Positions 50,858 through 61,400 of a stretch of 64,000 nt of DNA are shown here, one piece after another; the stretch's first letter is position 1, and every line of letters begins with the position of its first letter. The DNA lies in assembly GCA_947247005.1 (NCBI GenBank), contig OX365955.1, positions 20,937,322 to 21,001,321 on the forward strand, in the 5' to 3' direction. A program made the position numbers and the translations under genes. This DNA is from Spisula solida (taxonomy: Eukaryota > Mollusca > Bivalvia > Venerida > Mactridae). Under the pieces are notes generated by a model. It did not search any database. It saw only the letters and a list, made by a program, of their open reading frames with translations, and was not told where the DNA came from.

Positions 50858-50978
50858 GTTACAATCATAGGGGTCTGTATCGACTCACTGGTCTCTCATT
50901 CACTAGATATAGATATCAGTTATCTATATCTAGTGAATGACAGACCAGTGAGTCGATACAGACCCCTATGGTTACAAT
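50858..50978. mobile_element. hAT-type hairpin MITE, 105 bp, with 8-bp target duplication
   Basis: 50866-50915 and 50921-50970 are reverse complements over 50 bp with one mismatch, separated by the 5-bp loop TCAGT. The outer ends read CATAGGGGTCTGTATCGACT and its complement. GTTACAAT directly flanks both sides (50858-50865 and 50971-50978). An 8-bp target duplication with (C)A-GGGG-like ends is characteristic of the hAT superfamily. The near-identical arms suggest a young insertion or gene conversion between arms. Confidence 0.93.
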
Positions 50979-51839
50979 ATTAATAATCTAACTATGTTTG
51001 TAGATCATCAGAAAGAAAAATTAGCTAATTAATCGAACTTATAACAGTAGAACCATATGAGACATAATTATGCTAGTCTTAAACTAGTGCGTTTGTACGC
51101 AACCTCGTTCGTGTCTAATAGACATATTGGTCGCGGAAAACTTCGAACGAACAATGTTTTTCCAGAACAGACCAGCTTCAAACGTCAGCAGGGCAATGCT
51201 GGATATTGATCCGTACAAATTACAAACACAAATAAAAACAAAATGGCATCTGTATTGCGAATTAGTTGCGTGATTCACTGGTAAATTGGACAACGGTACT
51301 GTCTTAATTGACACGATCAGGTTACATTTGTTTTGTCTAATAAGTTCGATATACATTTGTATACTCAACGCAAAATAAAAAAAGTTTCCATAATGAACCC
51401 GAGATTGCCATCGGTAAAACATATTTAACTTTATATTATCTAAAAAGAGTTAAATTAAGGGAAATTAGCAATTGTCTATGCTCCTAAATACAGCAAAGGG
51501 TCTGAAAAAGTTAAGAATAAAGTTCTTTAGGAGAATTGTCAGATCAATTATAATAATAATAATAATGATAATAAGGTATGTTGCTGAGCATAATTGTTGT
51601 TTGGTATTTAGGAATCACTAAATAAACATTGATAATATAAACACTGCACGATCGACTGGCCGCTTGTTATCAGCGTATACGTATTTAAAGAGTTTTATTA
51701 TGAATTAAAAGTGATTATGCACAAGCTTGAACAAAAATATACATCGAAAATGCATTTAATTTTCATTTTATTTGTAACCGAAGGCTAGAGTTATCTTCAA
51801 TGGACTATATCAGTACCTATACAATGTCATGCAAATCAA
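50979..51839. other. Gene-free stretch
   Basis: Contains a short AAT microsatellite at about 51550-51575. The 112-codon minus-strand frame 51084-51422 has no recognisable domain. Confidence 0.45.
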
Positions 51840-52770
51840 CATGACCATAATGTTAGTAAAGTACGTTTCTTAACGGAACTTTCCGATAATTCGAACGCTC
51901 ATACGGCAATGTCGAATTGGTATTCAAAGAACGGTTGAATATAAGGAAACCCTGGGTATAAGAACAATTTGCTATATCGAATATCTGGATATAACGAATA
52001 TGTTTATACATGTATAACCTTTCCGCTACCACGATTTTTTTTGGGGGGGGGGGGTTATGAGAAATTCATATGGTCCCTATACCCCGTCCCTGAGACACTA
52101 TTGACTTGCAGCACTGATAAAAACTCGATACATCCGGATGCTACACACCTACCCTAAACCGAAAGTAGAAAAAAATGTCAATATTTCGACTAAAGGTCAC
52201 CGGAAATGACGATGTGACGGTGACCCTTGCGCGAAAAACTTTAGGGCATTGTTCCTGACCCCTTTGTCTAGCCTTATATTCCTGCTATAGAAAAATAAAA
52301 ACGTTTTGGCGCTAAATGTTAATGAAATTCCACAGGGAATCGTACCGCAATGGCAGGTAGGACCAGTAATTTCAGTTTTGTAAAATCTACGTTCAAAGCC
52401 CTCTTTAAAGGGGTCTAGCGGGCCCAAAAACCTGTGCACGACCCTGGGCCCGTAATATCCTGTAGTCTGGGATGCCTGTGTACCCATGACAACAAAATTC
52501 CCGAATTTGGGCATTTAGGTCGAAAACTACGGAAGGCCGAAATGGCCATCTCGGCGAGTCTGCATAAGTACGCTATGGTAGCGGAAAGGATATAGAACAC
52601 TTGGATATAGTGAACACTTGGATATAGTGAACACTGGATGTAACGAACCATTAACTTGGCTATAACGAACGTTTGGTTATTTGTAAGATATACTTCTATT
52701 TACAATCTGCTGGGTATAAGGAACACTTCGATACATAACGAAAACATTTAGACATACTTTAATATAACGA
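51840..52770. repeat. Foldback region with TATAACGAA-type arrays at both ends
   Basis: The left side has CTGGATATAACGAATATG and ACCTTTCCGCTACCACG. The right side has ATGGTAGCGGAAAGGATATA, then AACACTTGGATATAGTGAAC repeated and TATAACGAACG. The two sides are in inverted arrangement around a more GC-rich centre (52195-52555) that carries a 105-codon minus-strand frame without a recognisable domain. A G-run lies at about 52031-52043. Confidence 0.6.
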
Positions 52771-52798
52771 ATAACAGGATTGGAACAGTTGTTAATAA

Positions 52799-53085
52799 TG
52801 ACCCCGGAGGGCTCAATGGTTAGCGCGCTTGCTGTCTAATCTGGCAACCCGGGTTCAAATACAGATGAACGCACTCATGTGCCTGCCATAGCTCGATTTG
52901 ATCCCCGTCTTCACAACTGCTTTATTGATCTGATCAAGAATAACCCAAATGCTCACTTTATCCACGTGTGTGAATCGGTACATGAGAGGGTTAAAAGCCA
53001 ATGTACTGTGGCTGACATCGGCGCCGTGTAACAGCCACTTGTGACTAAATGATCGCGGCGGGCGCGGAAAATATCCAGTCGGTTG
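52799..53085 (+). mobile_element. tRNA-derived SINE-like sequence
   Basis: GAGGGCTCAATGGTTAGCGC (A box) and AACCCGGGTTCAAATACAG (B box) about 38 bp apart form a tRNA-like head. It is followed by an unrelated body up to about 53085. No clear poly-A tail was located. Confidence 0.55.
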
Positions 53086-54392
53086 AACGGGCCTATGTCT
53101 GAAAATAGACTTTGGGTCGGTACTTGTTTTTAGTTATTTACTATGGTGGTAGCATTCACTAGAAGTTAGAACTCTCTGCAATACTGATGACTGGTGTCAC
53201 GGGGGACAACTCGCGATAGAGTAAAGTCTAATGTTTTAAGTTTATCTTTCTTTGTTACTAAATGGCGACGTTTCATTCAGAGCTGTTGTTTTGAATATGG
53301 CATCATGAAATGCATGCATGTCAACACTGGTGGTCATTCTTTACATTGAAATCGACTGACGTAACGTCAAACGTTGGGGTCATGACGGTAACAAAAAGAC
53401 GTTCGTTTTAACGACGTCAAAATGAACAATGACATCAATCGGCCTTGTGTTTGTGGCAGAGAGGATTTCAATGTCCGAGTATTTCCATCAAATTTCAGAT
53501 TTCTTGCTGAGGATACATTTTAACGCATCTATGTTTCTCCCTGAACCTTTAAGTGTTCTCTCTTTCTATCTCATTTTTAGAATTATTTTTCGGTCAGTAT
53601 CAGCCTTAAATTGCAGTTGCAATTAGCTACATAATACCCCGATAATCCGACTTTGTTTGGCGATTGTAGAAATTACGTAGATTGTATTTCTTCACATTCC
53701 AGTACGTGTACAGATCAGCAAACTGCTGTAATCATGTGTGCTGTATAAGTTTATATTAGATTATCTGATCACTAAAAGTGACGTACATTTATCAGTCAAT
53801 TCTGAGAAATATTGGAGAAGAGACGCCAAAAGAATAGTCAGATAAGCGTGTTTATGTATTTTTTGCGTTTACCATCAATGAACAAAACTGCCACCAATGC
53901 AACTGGTTCGTGGTACGGTGTTAGCAAATACTGTAGCGCACAGACAATCCAGTGCCACACAGAAACGACGGCAGTGCCTAACGGAAGTCAGACATAGAAC
54001 GCACCATCCATAACCCCCTCAAAATGGATATGGACACAATCTAAATTTTACATTCTTTCTATGCAACACAACTCTGTGAAGGAGTGTAATGATTTATTAA
54101 TTGGGCTGTTGAATAATTCTACTTTAATGATAAAATTCATGAAAGAATTAAACTATCAATGTCGTGAAATAAAACGATTGTGTACGATCCATTTATGTTA
54201 GAAAACGCGCATAGTTTTTCACTAGGTAACGCAGAAGCATTGGGAATATATTGTTCCACGCTATTAAATATATAAATCCAATTTACGATTACGCATATTG
54301 AGTGTCATGATTTGTTTTATTGTGATCATGATAATGCCAAACACGTTGTGTGTTTCTGGTCTCCCATTCAACAATCAAAAGCCCGTATCGTA
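53086..54392. other. Gene-free stretch
   Basis: A 61-codon frame at 53812-53997 ends in a stop followed by an AATAAA at about 54168, which could be imagined as a terminal exon. No acceptor AG with a pyrimidine tract fits it, so I do not call it. Confidence 0.4.
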
Positions 54393-54818
54393 TACTGTAA
54401 AATCAGTTAATTTCAATGGTACAAAATTTCTAGGTTTTGGTGAAAAAGATCATTTCGTGGGGACGTAATTTCAAAAAGTAAAAAAAATTAAAGTCAAACA
54501 GATATATTATTGTTTAATTACATGTTTATACGTACGCAAGTAAATTTTCCAAAACCCCAATTTTACACCTGACTGAACGTGAAAGCAAGTACAACAACCA
54601 TTTTAAACTTAATTTTGAGGATCTCATGGAAGATGGAAGATTGTCATTTAATATAATTGTCAAATGAGTAATTTCCTCGTAAAATAAAGTCTTTATTAAT
54701 ATTATTATTATATATTTAATGGTATAATTATTTATTGGGGATTTAATTGGATGAGGTCATGGTCATACACCATATCCATGAAATCAAATCCCCCACGAAT
54801 ATATATGATTTTACAGTA
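54393..54818. mobile_element. MITE with TACTGTAAAATCA ends, TA-flanked
   Basis: TACTGTAAAATCAGTTAATT at the left and GATTTTACAGTA at the right form TIRs, each flanked by TA (54391-54392 and 54819-54820). The interior contains a retroposon 3' tail at 54615-54715. Confidence 0.8.
54615..54715 (+). repeat. Retroposon 3' tail nested in a MITE
   Basis: GAGGATCTCATGGAAGATGG, ATTGTCAAATGAGTAATTTC, CTCGTAAAATAAAGTCTTTA and an ATT run match the tail at 44470-44560. Confidence 0.65.
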
Positions 54819-54884
54819 TATGTGTTACTGAAATCCAAAAAAATGCTTTCAGGCTATGTGTCACGTGTTCAAACTATAGGATTA

Positions 54885-55107
54885 AGACTAGGTACCACTG
54901 AGGAATTCCACATCGGTGAGGTTCTCCCGATTTCTTCCGATACACCACCCGATTCATCACAATATCTTTCCGATATCACAAACTGTATCATGACTTCCCC
55001 AAAGCTTCCCCTAGACCACGAGGAACCTGTTCCCGATTTCCTGATAGCTCAATAATTTAAATCGGGAGTACATCGCCGCGACAAACATGCTCATTGGGAC
55101 CTAGGCT
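54885..55107. mobile_element. Short copy of the CCTAGGTCCCACT element
   Basis: Ends AGACTAGGTACCACTGA and CATTGGGACCTAGGCT match those of 39483-40202. Inside, CACATCGGTGAGGTTCTCCC, TCACAATATCTTTCCGATAT and CGGGAGTACATCGCCGCG match parts of the longer copy, so it looks like an internally deleted derivative. It ends about 200 bp upstream of exon 1 of the receptor gene. Confidence 0.8.
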
Positions 55108-55303
55108 TTAACACAAACACAAAGTTACTACTTACCAGTACTGTCATCTACCTTATTAATGTCTTAGCATGGGGACCAGAAACAAACAATCGGTAGGCCT
55201 AATGGTAAAGTTAAATATATAACAATAACATAGTAAGACAATGTCCGTAGACAGAAGTTGTGTGAATTCCATATTTTCTTTTGTAATAAAAAGTATATAA
55301 ATA

Positions 55304-55400
55304 ATGATTATGTTGAATTCAGGATCGAATTTAGTGAAACTGGTTGGAATAATATTATTTATACTGTTTTGTAACACACAAATAACAGCGATAAAGCGAT
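55304..55400 (+). CDS. Exon 1: signal peptide
   Basis: ATG at 55304 (a second in-frame ATG is at 55310) opens 32 codons ending at a strong donor, GTAAGTATG, phase 1. The product has a hydrophobic core (VKLVGIILFILFC) followed by NTQITA, a good signal-peptidase site. Splicing to 57156 completes a Tyr codon. The exon is short, and opposite-strand frames hide it. A TATATAAATA lies only about 10 bp before the ATG and may be unrelated to transcription start. The 5' UTR and promoter were not defined. About 200 bp upstream lies the short CCTAGGTCCCACT element. Confidence 0.8.
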
Positions 55401-58400
55401 GTAAGTATGCTTTTAATTATTGTGATTTCTTTTTCAGTTTAATCAAATAATTACATTGTTTTTTTAATTCAATAATGGATGTGTGTTTTCGGTCGAAATT
55501 TCCCCGTTTGTTCCATTTAACGTCCAGGTGATCCATTAATTCCGCACATTAGTAAATGCTTATAACTTCAACATCTTTAAAGCTATCATATTAAAGAAAA
55601 CATGTAATTGCCGAGTAAATGTGAAAGTTTTGTTCTGATCTAAAACGGATATGCAACAATAGAATCCTTATCTAAAGCAGACGTTCAATGTGACCACCCA
55701 TTTTCTCTACAACGAGTTTCAACATCATTTTAAAGTCTGTACATGATGCTGTTGCATGCAGTTAGGTAACCAGTCTCTTTTCCCGACGAATCAAATATTT
55801 CATTTCGTTGGACATATCAAACAGTAGATTCTCTCTTGAAGGCACATGTGTATTTGGACACACTTTACAAGTTTTCTTTTCTCTAAAATCGCACATTTTC
55901 CCAATTCATATTAAAGTTTTATGATCCGAGTTTTGAAAAACTCAAATATATGACGTCACTGATGACGTCATAACGTCACTTTGACGGCATAATGCCAACT
56001 TGTTTTTCATTTTAGCATAACTTTTTATTTATTACCTTTCCAACAATACCAAATTTATATGTGTAAATAAAGAAATAGTGAAGTTACAGGCATTTACTAA
56101 TGTGCGGAATTAATGGATCACCCTGTATGTTAGTCGTTATCAGATCTATCTGACAAATACCTAAATCACTCTCTCATTCACCCCCTTACACATTTATCCA
56201 TGCGCTCTTTTATGAGAAACAAACCCAGATTGTTCTAGAATATATGGGTATTGCAGTGTACTTTTTATTTTTAACACCTGTAATTTTTGACGATTATATG
56301 TAAAAACACGTCACTTCTGGTGCCGGCCTATGCAATATCCCGCAAATTAAAAGTTATTTTTAATAAAACGGCTGTTATTTTATGCCGATGACCAATATTT
56401 TGTGTTACAAAATACACGCAGATTGTTGTTTATCCGCCGGGTCTTGTCTCCAATTCTATGATTAAATACTATTCTATATGAAAACAAATTGATACAAATG
56501 TACAATGTAGACAATTTCATAACGAATAATTTGGTATGTGATATCTAAGAGAAAATACCAAATTTCAAATAACTTCATTTTCTGAAAAGCCGAATATGAT
56601 TGACGCGTATTTACCGTTGTTGATTGACTGGGTAAACATAGTGAGTAGTAGAATCTAGTGTGCTAGGAATCCATTCCAACATAAACTGTTTCATACTTTC
56701 CGATGCAAGTACATTATGTATTTTCAAGTCGTTTTCATAAAAAAACATATTTTAACGTGTGCACGGAGACGATTTTATGACCATCAAGTGGTTGTGGTTT
56801 GACCTTCAAACGTTTGAGTAGCTAAATTCTGCTTGTTTAACAAAATTGACCAAAACAAACGCATGACTGTTTATTAAAAAAAATTATATTATGTCAGACA
56901 GGGAAGGCATCAATCAACTTAACCAGCCGAGCACAGCCTTAAAACATTCTATAAAATATCCATAAAATAAAATAAACATGATAATATATACAGTACATAC
57001 AACACAGTTATAGATATGAGAATAATATTTAACGTTTAACAATTTTTGTTTCATCTAGTAATTAAAAACCGCCAAAGAAATACATATAGTCTAGCCCAGG
57101 CTGGGCTATATGGCTGCCCAAACAAACATTTATTCCCTCACACAACTGTTTTCAGACTATGCGACAGAGTCATGTGGACATGTACATGGACCGGACCAAC
57201 TTACAGTCATAGAGTTTGATAAGGATGTCGTTTACGAGAAGAAACAACCATCAAACAAGCAGAATCTACTTCCACCTCTGGAACTAAGGTAAGTAGTTTA
57301 AGGTTTAAATCAGTGTAGCAGTACCACGTGACTTTTGGCTACAGGTCCAAGAAGAAATTTGTCAACATTGGAAAACAAACATATAGTCATTAATATTCTA
57401 TTTCTTCTTCGATTTCTATGCAATATACGCCACGCTAAGGAGAAATTATTATATCATTATGAAATATAAGATCGTTTTGAACAGCTTGACCGTTTTTTCC
57501 AGCATCCTGTGAAACCTGTATTCTCCACGGTTTCATATGGTGCTTGACAAAATGGCACAGCAGCTGAAAACGATTAGAAGTATATTCCATTGAAAGCAAA
57601 CAATTTTCCCGTTAGCGTGGTATATTTCATAGAACCAATGAAGAAATAAAATACTTTTTTGTTTTCCAATGTTGAAAATTTCTTCTTGGTATTGCTATAC
57701 TGTAAAATTTATGTTGTTTGGTCGTGTGACTCGTAATTCGTGTGTTCTTTTTTGTGTATTTCGTATTGTTTATGTTGAATGCTGCCTTCCCTGTACGATC
57801 TGTTATTATCGTTTCGTTTAACGTCACTGTAATTCGCGAGTCGTTTATTTAATTTTTTGACATAATTTATATTGTATTAGTTTCTTCAAAGAGTAAATAA
57901 GTGAAAATAGACTGGACGAGTATAATATCACTGGCTTACAATGAGAAGGTCGTAAGGACAAAAACGTTATTGAGAGAAAACAAGGCAAAAATGTCTGAAA
58001 ACTACTAGTACTCTTTACTTATGGAAAAAAACAAGCTTTTTCAACTTCAGTTCGGTCAACATGATCTGTTCTGATTTTCATGACAGTAGGCTTAAAAGGC
58101 GCGCCTCGTGATGCAGATTTCAAATAGGTCGTAAGTACATGTAACACTTGCCACCTTCTCATTCTAAGCCTGTGATATGTGATGTTTTTTAAGGTGGAAA
58201 AACAATAATTCTATGAAGAAAATAATGATATTTTGGTCCGTATAATCTCACAATATATTTTGAAGTGATTTATGTATACAGTTTGTTTGCAGAAATACAG
58301 AATGGGTATGTATCATAGTTGTTCGAGGTATACCGCACACAACAGCCAACAAATCTATCGGTATACAATGGCGGGACTTCCACGTCTGGGATACAAACAT

Positions 58401-61400
58401 GAAGTCAGTAGCTCAGAGTGTAGAGGAATGTGGAAAGGCATATGTCACCATTTACCAAGGTACTGTAGTATCACGCCCGGACAGACTCTATGTTAAAGCC
58501 GTTGTGAGTTGTCTTTCTGTTGTTTTCTCTCTTTGTCGGAGACGTTAACTTGACCCTAAGAAAGCTTGTTGTAATATAGTTGAGTGTGTTTTGTGCATCT
58601 TCGTGTTTCTTGTTGCATTTGTAAAATTATCATTCAGATTATCGAGTTTTTTTCCAACTACAAGTCTTTTTATGTGGTTCTACTGATTAGCTTGTAATTG
58701 GAGTCGAATATACCTATTGTTTAAACTAAATTCTAGTACATTTTCGTAATATCGCAGATGGAATTCACAAATGCTCGACAATTGTTTAAATATAATGTAT
58801 AACTTTTAGGTTCTAACACTGACTCTGAACCATCCTGGACGTTGTGTGGTAAGGATACGTCACGAATATTTCTAGAATGGCCAGGCGACTCTGTGACATT
58901 CAAATTTTACGCCGACTTCCGTTGGACAGATGGTTACACATTACCGGAGAGGACAACAACAGTGCCAAACTGTATTGACCCTGCAGGAGTTAAAGGTTAG
59001 TTCCAAACTGCATTGATCCTGCAGGAGTTAAAGGTTAGTGCCAAACTGCATTGATCCTGCAGGAGTTAAAGGTTTGTGCCAAACTGTATTGACCCTGCAG
59101 GAGTTAAAGGTTAGTGCCAAACTGTATTGACCCTGCAAGAGTTAAAGGTTAGTGCCAAACTGCATTGATCCTGCAGGAGTTAAAGGTTAGTGCCAAACTG
59201 AATTGACCCTGCAGGGGTTAAAGGTTAAACTATGTTTTTTTGCGTTTTATCCAGCAAATATAATATGCAATTATCTAATTTCACTGATCATAAAAAGACA
59301 CGCAATTCAGGAGTTGGGTTAAACGTTAAGATATGACTGTATGCGTTTAAACCATTAAATGTATGTGTAACATATAAAAAAAACAATTCACTGATAAGTT
59401 CATAGAGACATGCAATTCAGGAGCTGAGTTAAATGTTAAGATATGAATTTTTGCTTTTAAACCATACAATAAATGTTACATCTAAACAAACTAATTTCAA
59501 TGATACTTTCATTGAATGACACACAATTACATTGTATGACAATCGCGAAAGCGTGCGGATGATATTCAAGCATTTGAAAAGCGTGTGCCTTTCGTACTCA
59601 TGCAGCTATTTCTGTCTGATTCATTATTTGTTTTTTGGGGGGAGCAGGAGATCGATAGTAGGAATGACGATTATTATAGGACTACATGCCGGCATTACAT
59701 AGGAAATTAATAGGGAACTATGGATGGCAATAAAATAAATTCTTACCTATTTAATATTTAACGACCTCGTTGGGGTTGTGGGGTCGAACCCCACCAACAG
59801 GGTAAGGGTTCATATACGACGCTTACCTATTAGTTGTATATTTTTTATTTGCATGCCGATATCTCTTCAAACTGACGTTATAATAGAAAATGTCAAATAC
59901 AATACCACACTATCCGAGTATTTTTCTATCCTTTGTCTACAGGAAAAGACGTCACTGCTCTTCCATTGTGTGACGAGGACGCAACCACAGCGCCACTTGA
60001 CACATTCGAGTACCCAGAAATCCACTTCCGAGTTGACATCACTTCATTCGACTATGGTAAGTACGGGACATAGTAACTGTTGTTTATTGTGTCTGATAAT
60101 TTTAACTACTTATTTGCCTCGCAGACGACACGCCACTTGGCTTTAATGAATGCCTGGGACAGTAGTTTTTCATTTAATTTTTAAAAATCGTATATGAACC
60201 CTCATCCAGTGGGTAGAATTGGAAACCAAGACCACAACGGCGTCTATCACTGAACTGACCGGGCAGTCGGTATGGTTGCGGTCACTACAGTGATAGGCGC
60301 TGTCACCGTTGGGTTGGTTCGAATACCACCCACCGGGCAAGGGTTCATATTCGATTTTTAAATGTTGTTAAATGGTTCCCGACTTGTTTATATTTTAAAC
60401 TCCTTATCAGCTTAGTTCAGATGCGGTGTCCTTAGGTCTGTTTCATGGAGAGGGAAGCTAAATAACCTGTATCTCTGTCATATGAAAAGTAAGACAAGTA
60501 GGTTAGTCTGGCCACTGGCGATATGCAAGTGCTTAAAATACGATCAGCACTAAACGAGAACAGCATACTTTTAACACTGTCGAAAACGGGTAAAAAAGGT
60601 CGAAATCAGCTCAATTATCGTCCATTCAGTTTCAAAGTTTAGTATCTTCGTATCGTCGAACGGAAGGTGAAAGCACGACAAATAAACAAATTCGATATTT
60701 CGTGTCTACATGTTGTCACGCCGACACACGCAAATGCGCTTTTCTAATGTATAATCATTTTTTTCAGCTTGTACTGAAACTGTTGCTGGGCAGACATTGA
60801 AATGTAACGACAGTCGAAGATGCATTGACAGCAGTCTCGTCTGTGACTTCTTCTATTCCCAGAATTGCAAATCTCAGGGATTTCCTCAAGACAAATCGGA
60901 CCAGACCAAGGACGCACCTGCCTACTGCTCAAGTAACATACGTTTGATAGATTTTATTAACCTAATACCGTCTCGAAATTGAAAAAAATTACATATCAAT
61001 CAAGTGTAATTATATAAAGGGAATTTGTATGTATACCGGTATTTTTAAACCATATTTCTCCAAAATATGTCGACGAGCGGTGTAGCAAAAAGGAAATAAG
61101 TCAGTTGCTAACGGTCTACTAACATAACCTGCAAACTTGGCTGGTGTTTCCAAGGCGGTACCTCACGATAACCATTTGCACACCGGTGTTCAACAATATC
61201 GTATTTAGTATTTAGTATTTACATAACTCACTCGTGAACCCAAAATGTTAAAACATAGTTTATAAATGTACAGTAATCATGTGGTAACTATACACTGTAG
61301 TAAAATCATGTCTATTGCCATAGGAAAGCCAACAACTACCAAGCGCCCGACAACAACACCGGAACCTCCGGTAGAACCTATAGACTGGACCCCTGTGATC

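Noticed and set aside
51084..51422. 112-codon minus-strand frame
   Set aside because: No recognisable domain, and it lies in otherwise gene-free sequence.
52197..52514. 105-codon minus-strand frame in a GC-richer segment
   Set aside because: Lies in the middle of a foldback repeat and matches no domain I recognise. A second frame overlaps it.
53812..53997. Terminal exon of an upstream gene
   Set aside because: An AATAAA follows the stop, but no acceptor with a pyrimidine tract precedes the frame in phase and no upstream exon was found.
57110..57155. ATG at 57110 as the start of the receptor gene
   Set aside because: A strong polypyrimidine tract and AG lie just downstream (57155), and exon 1 at 55304 supplies a signal peptide in matching phase.
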